Of a stretch of 64,000 nucleotides of DNA, positions 1 through 10,414 are shown piece after piece. Every line of letters starts with the position of its first letter. Positions within the stretch are counted from its first letter, which is position 1. This DNA is from an uncultured Flavobacterium sp. (GTDB lineage Bacteria; Bacteroidota; Bacteroidia; Flavobacteriales; Flavobacteriaceae): contig NZ_CANRNX010000005.1 in the NCBI RefSeq assembly GCF_947632075.1, positions 1 through 64,000 on the forward strand, read 5' to 3'. The position numbers were made by a program, and so were the translations under genes. A model generated the notes under the pieces. That model did no database searches. It was given only the letters and a program-made list of their open reading frames with translations, and was not told where the DNA came from.

Positions 1-1744
1 AATATTGTTCAATCATTAAAGAAGCAATTGGACCTGCAATTGTTGCACCGAATCCTCCATTTTCGATAAAAACAGCGACTACTATCTTAGGGTCTTCTTT
101 AGGTGCAAAGGCTAAGAATACTGAGTGATCTTTAAGTTGTGTTTTTTTGCCATCTACTCGAATGAAATTTTCTACTGTTCCTGTTTTTCCACAAATTTCA
201 ATATCTGGTATTTGTAATCTTCTAGCGGTTCCTGATTGATAAACTTCTGCTAAACCTTCAATTACGGGTTTGAAATGTTGCTTATCGATTGTAGTGTTTT
301 TACGCTGAACAAAATTTTTATCAATATTATCGTTTTCTATAGATTTAATAATGTGAGGAGTATAGTAGTAACCCTGATTCGCAACTGCGCACATAACGTT
401 AGCTAATTGAATAGGGGTTACAGTTATTTCTCCTTGTCCAATTGAGTTTGAGATTGTTGTTGTACTTTTCCAAGCTCCGTTAGGATACCATCGATCATAG
501 TATGCTGAATTTGGAATTTGTCCTTTTCTACCAATTGGTAAATCGTAACCTAAAAAATCGCCCAATCCAAAACTTTTTAAATGACTATACCATGCATCCA
601 TTCCAAGTTTCGGATTTCTATATTTTTCAATAATGCGTTTATACGTTTGAGCAAAATAGGTATTACAAGATTTTGCAATAGCAGGATGTAGACTCCAACT
701 ACCTGCATCGTGACATTTCATAAACGCACCTCGAGCATAATAGAAGCCATGGCTACATGGAAAGCTTGTACTTGTTGTTATTACTTCTTCTTGAAGACCA
801 ATTAGACCTGTTAAAATTTTAAATGGAGAACCAGGCGCGTATTCTCCAATTAAAACACGATCAAAAAATGGATCACCTGGTAATTCAGCTAATTCTTGAT
901 AGTTTTTAGATCTTTCTCTTCCAACTAAAAGTTTCGGATCGTAATTTGGTGATGCAACTAATGCTAAAATTTCGCCTGTTTTGGGCTCAATTGCTACAAT
1001 ACCACCACGCTTATTTATCATTAATTGCTCCCCAAATTCTTGAAGTGCGCCATCTATTGTTATTGTAATATCTTTACCTTTTTCAGAAATAGTATCATAA
1101 ATTCCATTTTTAAATGATCCAATTTCTCTATTATGTTTGTCTTTCTGAATATATTTAACTCCTTTTTGTCCACGTAATACTTCCTCGTACGCTTGTTCTA
1201 CCCCTTGAATTCCTATTAAATCTCCGCTAATATAATATGGATTTCTTTTTATGTCGCCTTCATTAACTTGTCTGATATATCCAAAAACATTACCAGCAAA
1301 ATCAACTTGGTAATCTCTTAAATTTCTTTTTTGTATATAAAAACCCTTGTAATGTCTAATTTTTTCTTGAAATGCGGCGAATTCTCTTTTTGTTAATTGT
1401 GATAAAAAAACGGATGGTAATCTTGGACTGTAAACTTTAGCTTTTTCTATTTTAGTATTAAAATCTTCAATAGTTATATCTAAAATTTTACATAATGAAA
1501 GAGTATCGATGTTTTTCATTTCACGAGGAATCACCATGATATCATAGCTAGGCTGATTAGCTACTAATAATTTACTATTTCTATCGTAAATATAACCTCT
1601 TTCGGGATACTCATAAACAATTTTTAAAGCATTATTATCTGATTTTTTTATGTAAGAGTCATCTATAATTTGCAAATAGAATAATTTGGCTACAATTGCC
1701 ATTGTGGCTAAAATTATAATTATTGGAAATAGTAGTTTTCTCAT
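1..1744 (-). CDS. mrdA: Penicillin-binding protein 2 (peptidoglycan D,D-transpeptidase), 3' end truncated by window edge
   Basis: Manual reverse-strand translation from ATG at 1744 (MRKLLFPIIIILATMAIVAKLFYLQI...) with SPFK (SxxK), SCN (SxN) and KTG motifs; directly follows mreBCD. Absent from the ORF track because no stop lies in the window. Confidence 0.95.
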   Translation of the reverse strand, partial: MRKLLFPIIIILATMAIVAKLFYLQIIDDSYIKKSDNNALKIVYEYPERGYIYDRNSKLLVANQPSYDIMVIPREMKNIDTLSLCKILDITIEDFNTKIEKAKVYSPRLPSVFLSQLTKREFAAFQEKIRHYKGFYIQKRNLRDYQVDFAGNVFGYIRQVNEGDIKRNPYYISGDLIGIQGVEQAYEEVLRGQKGVKYIQKDKHNREIGSFKNGIYDTISEKGKDITITIDGALQEFGEQLMINKRGGIVAIEPKTGEILALVASPNYDPKLLVGRERSKNYQELAELPGDPFFDRVLIGEYAPGSPFKILTGLIGLQEEVITTSTSFPCSHGFYYARGAFMKCHDAGSWSLHPAIAKSCNTYFAQTYKRIIEKYRNPKLGMDAWYSHLKSFGLGDFLGYDLPIGRKGQIPNSAYYDRWYPNGAWKSTTTISNSIGQGEITVTPIQLANVMCAVANQGYYYTPHIIKSIENDNIDKNFVQRKNTTIDKQHFKPVIEGLAEVYQSGTARRLQIPDIEICGKTGTVENFIRVDGKKTQLKDHSVFLAFAPKEDPKIVVAVFIENGGFGATIAGPIASLMIEQY

Positions 1745-2247
1745 TTTTTAGTTGGTTTTATTAAAAAAATTAAGATAATAATGAAGGTTAAAGTTAATAT
1801 TGATGATAATAATGTTCTTAATAAAATTTCTAAAATAAAATTAAAGCTGAATATCTCTAAACTGTAAAGAATGATTTGATGAAAAATGGTTGAAATTGCT
1901 AAGTAGGTGATTAATTCGTTTGAAATTTTGTCTGTAATTTTCATCATATGATATTCATAACTAATACCAAATGAGAATTTTAAAAATGGTTCTCTAAAGT
2001 AAGCTAAAGTAACACAAGCGGCTGCATGTACTCCACCAGAGTTATTAAAAGTATCTAAAATTAAACCAAGTAAAAAACTTGCTGTTATTAAACCTGCTCT
2101 ATTCCAATCTAAAGGATATAATAATATAAATAAAATGTAAGGATAAGGTGTTACAAAACCAAACAATTCAATGTTATTGAATAAAACAACCTGTAGTAAA
2201 AGTAAGGATACAAATCGAAAAATATTTATAAGTAAGTCACTATTCAT
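1741..2247 (-). CDS. mreD: Rod shape-determining protein MreD
   Basis: Small multi-TM protein between mreC and PBP2, overlapping both neighbours by a few bases. Confidence 0.85.
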   Translation of the reverse strand: MNSDLLINIFRFVSLLLLQVVLFNNIELFGFVTPYPYILFILLYPLDWNRAGLITASFLLGLILDTFNNSGGVHAAACVTLAYFREPFLKFSFGISYEYHMMKITDKISNELITYLAISTIFHQIILYSLEIFSFNFILEILLRTLLSSILTLTFIIILIFLIKPTKK

Positions 2248-3073
2248 TATCTAAAGTTATTTCTTCTAATTGTTTAATTTCTTCAAGATTTACATTCTCT
2301 ATTAAATATACTGAACCAATATTTGTCATATCATTAAATAAACGAACATTAATTGTATAAAAGTTAGAGTTCTTAGAGGCGAATACTTTATCAATTATTC
2401 CAACAGGTATATTTTCAGGAAAAATAGTAGATTCACCACCTGTAACAATACTATCTCCTTTGTGTATCTTAGCTAATTTTGGAATATCAATCAATTGAAT
2501 AAAACCTGTATTTTTTCCGTCCCAAACTAAAGTTCCAAAATGATTAGAATTGCTAATTTTTGCATCAATTCGTGTTTTAGTATTTAAGATACTTTGAACA
2601 GTTGCATAATTTTTAGAAACATTTTCTACAATTCCAATTACTCCTCTAGCATTAATTACTCCCATATCTTTTGAAAAGCCATTTTTAATACCTCCTTTTA
2701 TTGTCAAGTAATTATCTTTTTTATTATAACTATTTCTAATAATTTTAGTTTGAAAAACTTCAAAGTCAGAGGCAATTCTTAATTCTGGTTTAATCGAAAA
2801 TGCAGAATCAATTATAATTTCGCTATTATAAAGTATCTGTTTTAGTCTTGAATTTTCTTCAGCAAGCATTTCATTTTCAGATTTTAAATGAAGATATTCT
2901 TTAACGTTATTGGTTTCTTCATAAATAGTTCCTGAAACTAAATTTGCTGAATTAATGAATTGACTTTTATGAAAAGCGTGCGACTGAATAGTCAGATATA
3001 ATGAAATGACTAAAAGCAGCAAAAACAGCAACTTCGTGCTGTTTTTTGTAAAAAAATATATGATTTGCTGCAT
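2240..3073 (-). CDS. mreC: Rod shape-determining protein MreC
   Basis: N-terminal TM, coiled coil, MreC beta-domain-like sequence; downstream of mreB. Confidence 0.93.
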   Translation of the reverse strand: MQQIIYFFTKNSTKLLFLLLLVISLYLTIQSHAFHKSQFINSANLVSGTIYEETNNVKEYLHLKSENEMLAEENSRLKQILYNSEIIIDSAFSIKPELRIASDFEVFQTKIIRNSYNKKDNYLTIKGGIKNGFSKDMGVINARGVIGIVENVSKNYATVQSILNTKTRIDAKISNSNHFGTLVWDGKNTGFIQLIDIPKLAKIHKGDSIVTGGESTIFPENIPVGIIDKVFASKNSNFYTINVRLFNDMTNIGSVYLIENVNLEEIKQLEEITLDNE

Positions 3074-3086
3074 GCTTTTTCTTTAC

Positions 3087-4115
3087 TTATTTTATAAGAA
3101 TACTTTTGTATTTATTGATGTCTTTAATAACCATACCAGTACCACGAACTACAGCACGTAATGGATCTTCAGCAATGTAAACTGGTAAATCTGTTTTTTG
3201 AGAAATACGTTTATCCAAACCTCTTAATAACGAACCTCCACCTGCTAAATAAATTCCAGTATTGTAGATATCAGCAGCTAATTCTGGTGGCGTTTGTGAT
3301 AACGTTTCCATAACTGAGTCTTCGATACGTTGAATAGATTTATCTAACGCTTTAGCAATCTCTCTATATGAAACGTTAATCTGTTTAGGTTTACCTGTTA
3401 ATAAATCACGTCCTTGAACAGACATGTCTTCTGGGCCTTGATCTAAATCTTCGATGGCAGCACCAATTTGAATTTTGATTTTTTCTGCCGTTCCTTCTCC
3501 TACAAATAAATTGTGTTGCGTTCTCATGTAATAAATGATGTCGTTAGTAAAAACGTCTCCACCAATTTTTACAGATTTATCACAAACAATACCTCCTAAA
3601 GCTAAAACTGCAATTTCTGATGTACCTCCACCTATATCAACAATCATGTTTCCTTTAGGCTGCATGATGTCAACACCAATACCAATTGCAGCTGCCATTG
3701 GTTCATGAATTAAGTAAACTTCTTTACCGTTGATTCTCTCACAAGATTCTTTTACCGCACGCATTTCAACTTCTGTAATTCCAGAAGGAATACAAACAAC
3801 CATACGTAGGGCAGGAGTAAATAGTTTTTTCTTAAGTGCAGGAATACTTTTAATGAAAAGACTAATCATTTTTTCAGAAGCATCGAAATCTGCAATAACT
3901 CCGTCTTTTAACGGTCGGATGGTTTTAATGTTATCATGGGTTTTCCCCTGCATTAAACTCGCTTCTTTTCCTACTGCAATTATTTTTCCAGTAACTCTAT
4001 CACGTGCCACGATAGACGGGCTGTCTACCACAACTTTTCCATTGTGAATAACAAGTGTATTAGCAGTACCAAGGTCCATTGCAATTTCCTCGGTCATGAA
4101 ATCAAAAAATCCCAT
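3087..4115 (-). CDS. mreB: Rod shape-determining protein MreB
   Basis: Actin-like motifs (DLGTANTLV, VDIGGGTSEIAV, AGGGSLLRG). Confidence 0.98.
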   Translation of the reverse strand: MGFFDFMTEEIAMDLGTANTLVIHNGKVVVDSPSIVARDRVTGKIIAVGKEASLMQGKTHDNIKTIRPLKDGVIADFDASEKMISLFIKSIPALKKKLFTPALRMVVCIPSGITEVEMRAVKESCERINGKEVYLIHEPMAAAIGIGVDIMQPKGNMIVDIGGGTSEIAVLALGGIVCDKSVKIGGDVFTNDIIYYMRTQHNLFVGEGTAEKIKIQIGAAIEDLDQGPEDMSVQGRDLLTGKPKQINVSYREIAKALDKSIQRIEDSVMETLSQTPPELAADIYNTGIYLAGGGSLLRGLDKRISQKTDLPVYIAEDPLRAVVRGTGMVIKDINKYKSILIK

Positions 4116-4169
4116 ATTCGTTAAAAGGGTATTAAGTTAATTAAAAGGTTTCCTTACAAAAATAATAAA

Positions 4170-5637
4170 TTAATGTTTAAAATGACGAATTCCTGTAGTA
4201 ACCATTGCAACATTATTTTCGTTACAATAATTTACACTTAATTCATCTTTTATTGAACCACCTGGTTGAATAACAGCAGTGATTCCTGCTTGGTTAGCAA
4301 TCTCAACACAATCTGGGAACGGGAAGAAAGCGTCACTTGCCATAACAGCTCCGTTTAAATCGAAATCAAAAGTATTTGCTTTTTCAATAGCTTGTTTTAA
4401 AGCATCTACACGTGATGTTTGTCCTGTTCCTGAAGCACATAATTGTTTGTTTTTAGCTAAAACAATTGTGTTTGATTTTGTGTGTTTACAAATTTTAGAT
4501 GCGAATAATAAATCTTCAATTTGTTCTTCAGATGGTTTTAAGTTAGTAACGTAAGATAAGTGTTCTTTAGTATCTGTGATATAATCTTTATCTTGAACTA
4601 AAATTCCATTTAAGCAGCTACGAACTTGTTTATTTGGTAATTCTACATCGTTAAGGATAAGAATAATTCTGTTTTTCTTGCTTTGTAAAATTGTGATAGC
4701 ATCTTCATCATAAGAAGGAGCAATTACTATTTCACAGAATAATTTATTGATTTCTTCTGCAGTAGCAACATCAATGTTTCCGTTTGCAATTAAAACTCCA
4801 CCGAAAGCAGAAGTTGGGTCACCCGCTAAAGCTGTTAAATAAGCTTCAACCATTGTTGGTTTTTGTGCAACTCCACAAGCGTTGTTGTGTTTTAAGATGG
4901 CAAATGTAGGAGCTTCATTTTTAAACTCTTCCATTAATTTAACTCCAGCATCTACATCTAATAAATTGTTGTAAGATAATTCTTTTCCGTGAACTTTAGT
5001 AAACATTTCGTCAAAATTTCCAAAGAAAAATCCTTTTTGATGCGGGTTTTCTCCGTAACGTAAAAATAGCACTGTCATAGTTAGATGATACGTGGAAAGC
5101 ACGTGTAGCTAATAATCTTCTTTGTTCTAAAGTTGTAGCTCCGTTTCCTTCTGTAATCATGTTTAAGAATAATTCATATTCATCAACAGAAGCAACGATA
5201 ACTGTATCTTTAAAGTTTTTAGCTGCTGCGCGAATTAACGAAATTCCACCTATGTCAATTTTTTCAATAATATCAGCCTCAGGTGCTTTAGAAGCAACTG
5301 TTTTTTCAAACGGATATAAGTCAACAATTACTAAATCGATTTGAGGAATTGCATATTCTTGCATTTGTTGTACATCACCTTCATGGTCTTGACGGTTTAA
5401 AATACCACCGAAAATTTTTGGATGTAATGTTTTTACACGTCCACCTAAAATTGATGGGTAAGATGTAACTTCCTCTACAGGAACTACAGGAATACCTAAA
5501 TCTTTGATAAATGTTTCTGTTCCTCCGGTAGAATAAATAACTACGTTGTTTTCGTGTAATTTTTTTACAATTGGTTCTAAGCCATTCTTATCAAAAACTG
5601 ATATTAATGCAGATTGAATCTTTTTAGTTGTTGTCAT
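4170..5637 (-). pseudogene. purH: Bifunctional AICAR transformylase/IMP cyclohydrolase PurH, disrupted (missing linker and frameshift)
   Basis: N-terminal half (start MTTTKKIQSALISVFDK) and C-terminal half (LRYGENPHQKGFFFGNF...GIRHFKH) lie in different frames and abut at about 5070-5085; total length 1468 nt = 3n+1. Confidence 0.85.
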
Positions 5638-5806
5638 TATAGTTGTGTCATTGTTTTGAAAGTGCAAAACTACTATTTGTTATTCATTTATTAAAAAAAA
5701 AATGGGCTGATTTTCAATTATTCAATAAAAAAAATAAATGAATTACCCTTGTAACATATTCTTGCTTTTTTCTACTTATATTTATATCAACTTCTAATGA
5801 AATAGA

Positions 5807-7054
5807 ATGATTTATTTAAAATTATTAAGAGAAAGTTTGATGTTCGCGTTAAATGCTTTACGAACAAATAAACTACGAACTTTACTATCGTTACTTGGTG
5901 TTACTGTTGGAATTTTTTCAATAATCGCGGTCTTGGCTGCGGTTGATTCTATGGATAAAGGAATTCGAAAAGATTTAGATGGATACGACAACAGCATGCT
6001 TAATATTTTTCAGTATTCTTTCTCTCCAACTGATGTTCCGAAATGGAAAATAGAACAATTTCCGGATATGAAGTATGATGAATATGAATATTTAAAAAGA
6101 AATGTTGAAGGAATAGATCGCATTTCATTTAACTATTATACCAGTTCGCAAAATATAAAATCTGAAAACGCTACGGCAAACAGTGTAAATATCACATCGT
6201 GTGGTTTTGATTATCAATATTTAGATAATGTAAAAGTAGATCAAGGTCGTTTTTTTAGCGAAAGTGAAGATGCTTCCGGAAATCCTGTAATTGTTTTGGG
6301 GTATGAAATCGCCGAACTTTTATTTCCGAATAGCAATCCAGTTGGAAAATCAGTAAGATTATATGGAAAAAGATTTGACGTTATTGGTGTTTTAGAAAAA
6401 GAAGGAGCAACGTCATTCGGACAAAGTAAAGATTTACAAGTTTACATTCCATCTAATTTCTTGCGACAGCATTTTGGAGAAAACAGTAATTACCTTACGC
6501 CTGTAATAGTTACTAAGCCACAAAAAGGTTATGATTCAGAAATTTTTAAAGATGATATTACTTTAAAACTTAGAACTTACCGTGGATTGAAACCTTCAGA
6601 TATTGATAATTTCTTTTTGAATGAATTTGCAGGGTTAACTGATTTTATTGACAATATTGTAGGAAGTTTAAATATTGTTGGTTGGATAATTAGTGGGTTT
6701 TCTCTTTTAGTTGGAGGTTTTGGAATTGCAAATATCATGTTTGTTTCTGTAAAAGAACGTACGCACATCATCGGAATTCAAAAAGCATTGGGAGCAAAGA
6801 ATCGCTTTGTTTTGTATCAGTTTCTTTTTGAAGCTGTAATACTATCTTTTATTGGTGGTTTGGTCGGAGTTGTAATTGTTTACTTTATCTGTGTTGGAGT
6901 AACTGCAACCGGAAAATTTGATATGTTCTTAAGTTTTTACAACATCGTTATCGGATTATCATTGGCAAGTTTCATCGGTTTAATTTCTGGAATTTTACCT
7001 GCCATATCCGCATCTAAATTAGATCCTGTTGAAGCCATGCGAACAGGTATGTAA
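5807..7054 (+). CDS. ABC transporter permease, MacB/FtsX family
   Basis: N-terminal TM, periplasmic MacB-PCD-like region, C-terminal FtsX domain (GIQKALGAKN, LDPVEAMRTGM). Confidence 0.9.
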   Translation: MIYLKLLRESLMFALNALRTNKLRTLLSLLGVTVGIFSIIAVLAAVDSMDKGIRKDLDGYDNSMLNIFQYSFSPTDVPKWKIEQFPDMKYDEYEYLKRNVEGIDRISFNYYTSSQNIKSENATANSVNITSCGFDYQYLDNVKVDQGRFFSESEDASGNPVIVLGYEIAELLFPNSNPVGKSVRLYGKRFDVIGVLEKEGATSFGQSKDLQVYIPSNFLRQHFGENSNYLTPVIVTKPQKGYDSEIFKDDITLKLRTYRGLKPSDIDNFFLNEFAGLTDFIDNIVGSLNIVGWIISGFSLLVGGFGIANIMFVSVKERTHIIGIQKALGAKNRFVLYQFLFEAVILSFIGGLVGVVIVYFICVGVTATGKFDMFLSFYNIVIGLSLASFIGLISGILPAISASKLDPVEAMRTGM

Positions 7055-7064
7055 TAATAAAAAC

Positions 7065-7098
7065 AAAATCCACTCGCAATAAACGAGTGGATTTTTTT
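7065..7098. terminator. Bidirectional intrinsic terminator
   Basis: aaaatccactcg-caataaa-cgagtggattttttt between convergent genes. Confidence 0.85.
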
Positions 7099-8695
7099 AT
7101 TTCAATAAGTTAATACTTACAGTTGCTAATTCAGAATTCGGGAATTTCTTAAACAATTTATCGTCAGGTTGCAAACCAGCTTCTTTACAAACTCTATGAA
7201 AAACATCGACTTCCACAATATACTGATCTGAGAATCCGTGGGTAGCATCATAAGCTGTAGCCGGAGTTTCGCCTAAATGTTTCGATGTAATTGCCGGATC
7301 AATCGTATGTAATTCAACCACCATTAAACCAAACTTCTTAATATAAGGCTGCCATTTTTGTAAATGCTCCAGTAAGTTTTCTTCAACCAAATTGTTCGAT
7401 AAATAAACACCTCTATGTGCAAAAGCACCAGTTGAAGTACTCACGCGTTCTGGGTTTATATTTTTAGGTTCAAACCAAATACGGTTATGATCTAAGAACG
7501 TACGCATGTTTAATAAATCTTCTAAAGCAATGCCGTAATTCTCTTTTAAGTCAGCAGCTAAACGATTCGGATCACCAATATCGCCCCAAATAACTTTTGC
7601 CCAAATATCATTTTTAATTAAGTTGGCACGTGTTATTTTCAAAGCTGCTTGGTTGTAATCTGCACCCACTAAAAACAACGGATATTCATCCAAATGTTTA
7701 CCGCGTAACGTATAACGTTCAATGGTTTCGTACAAATGCTGTAAAAAAGCACCATTACCACAACCCATATCTAAAATTCCTTTTGGCTGACTGTCTAACG
7801 GTTGATTGAAAATCTCAATAATAAAATCGTCAATTACTTTAAAGTACGTTGCGTGAGCGCCACCACTTCCCCAAACATTCATGGCTCTATCTACGTGAAT
7901 TTCGTCTTCACCTTCGTTTAATTGGCGAATGCGTTCGGCATTTCCAAAAAGTAAATCTTCCATTTTACTAAACATTGGCAGGTACGAAACCGTAACTCCG
8001 TATGAAGCTGCACGTTTGGCAAAAAATAAGCCCGTTTCGGTAAATTGGTAATTGTCATTCTTCTTATCAAACCAATCTAAATGCGTTAAGAAATCAAGAA
8101 TCTTCTCAAAACATTCTGGCTCGGTATGGAATTCTTCTGCCTTGAAAGACGATTCCATAAAATACTTATGAAACATACCACTCATTCCCAAACGCACAAT
8201 CGTTGGACCTACTAAATGTCCTTCGATATGTTTTAAGATTTGCTTTTGAATGCGCAATTCGTTCTCGTTTTCAGAAAAGGTAATTCCGAAGTTATTGTAG
8301 TATTTGTCGAATAAAACCGCTAGTTTTTCAAAAGGTTTTTTATCGAAATTTCTCGGATGAAAATCAATTGAATATTTTAAAAAAGCTGTAACTTCATCGT
8401 ACAAATAAGCGTAATCAATAAAGGTTTGTGTATTTGCGTTGGTGCTAACCGTAACAGTGTTTTGTTTGTTATCTACCGAATAATCAATAAAACCTTGCGA
8501 TGCCAACGTACGCAACGCTACGTTTAAATAACCTTTGTTTGCCTGATAATTATCTGCCAACTCATCTAAGGTTAAGGTGTTTTTAGAAGCGAATGCAGTT
8601 AAAAGATTTTTGCTATTTAAAGCCGATACAATCGGAGCAGTAACCAATCCGTCTAAATGTTGAAAGATGGTACTTCTTAATTGTTTTTTGTCCAT
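7097..8695 (-). CDS. Class I SAM-dependent methyltransferase with duplicated N-terminal winged-helix-like segments
   Basis: ILDMGCGNGAFLQHL SAM-binding motif I; two similar upstream segments (QHLDGLVTAPIVSALNSKNLL and KHIEGHLVGPTIVRLGMSGMF). Start chosen at MDKKQLRST. Confidence 0.8.
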   Translation of the reverse strand: MDKKQLRSTIFQHLDGLVTAPIVSALNSKNLLTAFASKNTLTLDELADNYQANKGYLNVALRTLASQGFIDYSVDNKQNTVTVSTNANTQTFIDYAYLYDEVTAFLKYSIDFHPRNFDKKPFEKLAVLFDKYYNNFGITFSENENELRIQKQILKHIEGHLVGPTIVRLGMSGMFHKYFMESSFKAEEFHTEPECFEKILDFLTHLDWFDKKNDNYQFTETGLFFAKRAASYGVTVSYLPMFSKMEDLLFGNAERIRQLNEGEDEIHVDRAMNVWGSGGAHATYFKVIDDFIIEIFNQPLDSQPKGILDMGCGNGAFLQHLYETIERYTLRGKHLDEYPLFLVGADYNQAALKITRANLIKNDIWAKVIWGDIGDPNRLAADLKENYGIALEDLLNMRTFLDHNRIWFEPKNINPERVSTSTGAFAHRGVYLSNNLVEENLLEHLQKWQPYIKKFGLMVVELHTIDPAITSKHLGETPATAYDATHGFSDQYIVEVDVFHRVCKEAGLQPDDKLFKKFPNSELATVSINLLK

Positions 8696-8838
8696 AAAAA
8701 ATGTTTTAATCACTTTAAAAATTACAAACCGTATGTAATTTACAAGTTGCGTTGTTAGGTGATTGTTAATGTTCTCAAAGATGCCCTTTTTATTGGTTCT
8801 TAACTGTTTAATTTATCTTAAATATAACATAAATTTTT

Positions 8839-9447
8839 ATGAAGGCATTATTAATTGTTGATATTCAGAATGATTTTTTGGAAGGAGGTTCGCTTGAAGT
8901 GAAAAACGGTAACGCGATAATTCCGTTAGTGAATAAAATACAAGACCAGTTTGATGTGGTGGTAGCTACCCAAGATTGGCATCCGGCAACGCATAAAAGT
9001 TTTGCTGCCAACCACGAAGGCAAGCAACCGTTTGAAGTGATTGACCTAAACGGATTACCACAAGTTTTATGGCCGAACCATTGCGTACAAGGAAGTTTTG
9101 GAGCCGAATTTCATTCCGACTTAAACACCCAAAACATACAAGCTATTTTTAGAAAAGGAACCGATATAGAAGTAGATAGTTACAGCGGTTTTTACGATAA
9201 CGGCAAACGCAACAGCACGGGTTTACTTGGTTTTTTAACCGAATTGCAAGTGACTGAAGTATATGTTTGCGGTTTAGCTGCCGATTATTGTGTGTTTTAC
9301 ACCGCTAAAGATGCGGCAAACCTTGGCTATAAAACCTTTGTGATTGAAGATGCTACCAAGTATATTGATGAAGCCAATTACCAACAAGCCAAACAAGAAA
9401 TGTTAGCTTTTGGAGTGGAGTTTGTGAATACGGAGGATTTGCTTTAA
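8839..9447 (+). CDS. pncA: Nicotinamidase / isochorismatase-family hydrolase
   Basis: LLIVDIQNDFLEGGSLEV, QDWHPATHKSF, CGLAADYCV. Confidence 0.93.
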   Translation: MKALLIVDIQNDFLEGGSLEVKNGNAIIPLVNKIQDQFDVVVATQDWHPATHKSFAANHEGKQPFEVIDLNGLPQVLWPNHCVQGSFGAEFHSDLNTQNIQAIFRKGTDIEVDSYSGFYDNGKRNSTGLLGFLTELQVTEVYVCGLAADYCVFYTAKDAANLGYKTFVIEDATKYIDEANYQQAKQEMLAFGVEFVNTEDLL

Positions 9448-9478
9448 AAAAAGTAAACCCTCCTTTGGGAGGGGTAAT

Positions 9479-10231
9479 TTACTTTAAAATTAATTTTTGT
9501 AAATTTTTTCCTTTTTCGGTGAATTTATATACTCCTTTACCTTGATTTTCGATTATATCGTAAGATTCAAGTAAACCTATAAATGTACTGTCTATATCTG
9601 ATTTTCCTGTTATTTGAAATCCACCTTGTATTAAGGACATAATATATTCAAATTGTTCTTTTTCATTAGTATTTTCTCGTATTCTTTCAGAAAGATAATT
9701 TACGTCTACATTGATATGATTTAAAGAATCATCTTCTTCCGATTTTGTTGACTTTTTTGAATTTAAATCATTATTATACTCTGAAAGTTTTAATTTTAAT
9801 AAATCAATTTCTTTGTTTTTACTTTCAATTAATTTCCCGAATTTTTCTTCTTGGCTTGACATTTCTTCTCTAAGTTCAATAGATTGCTCTAAACTTAAAA
9901 GTTGTTTTCTATCAACTTCATTTTTCTTTTCCACTTTCCATTTATTGAATATAAGTGATAACCAATATGCTCCATTTGAAAGAAAAGGTATAATAGTTAA
10001 TATCAGAATAGTTGACGCTAAAGGATACCAAATAATATTTTCTGATTGGCTATAATTTTTTATTATATAATCAATTTTGTTTTCGCATAATTTATCTTCA
10101 GAGATAAAAAGAGTAAGATAAATTATTTTCCAATTCCAAATTAGCCAAGAACAAATTAATGTTCCATAAAAAGGGCTTGTAGTTCTTTCGTAAATAATTT
10201 CATTAAATGATTTTTTAATGTCACTAAGCAT
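9479..10231 (-). CDS. Hypothetical membrane protein with two TM segments, coiled coil and C-terminal helix-turn-helix-like region
   Basis: ERTTSPFYGTLICSWLIWNWKIIYL TM, second TM, long charged coiled coil; start at MLSDIKKSF preferred. Confidence 0.6.
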   Translation of the reverse strand: MLSDIKKSFNEIIYERTTSPFYGTLICSWLIWNWKIIYLTLFISEDKLCENKIDYIIKNYSQSENIIWYPLASTILILTIIPFLSNGAYWLSLIFNKWKVEKKNEVDRKQLLSLEQSIELREEMSSQEEKFGKLIESKNKEIDLLKLKLSEYNNDLNSKKSTKSEEDDSLNHINVDVNYLSERIRENTNEKEQFEYIMSLIQGGFQITGKSDIDSTFIGLLESYDIIENQGKGVYKFTEKGKNLQKLILK

Positions 10232-10414
10232 TTTGTCTTTTTTAGTTATGATCACGAATATAACCAAAATAAAAAAACAACAAACTATGATTTTGTAAAC
10301 TTTTGTTTTAAAAAAGTAGTTTTTTAAATAGAATGTGCTAAATTATTTATAATGTTCTTTTTAAAATATTAATTTGAAGTAATAAATGAAATCTTTATTT
10401 TAAATAAAAGACGT

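Noticed and set aside
3730-4047. Antisense ORFs on the opposite strand of mreB, purH, POT genes, M16 peptidase and others in the ORF track
   Set aside because: They lie opposite strongly supported conserved genes, have no recognisable domains and are expected by chance.
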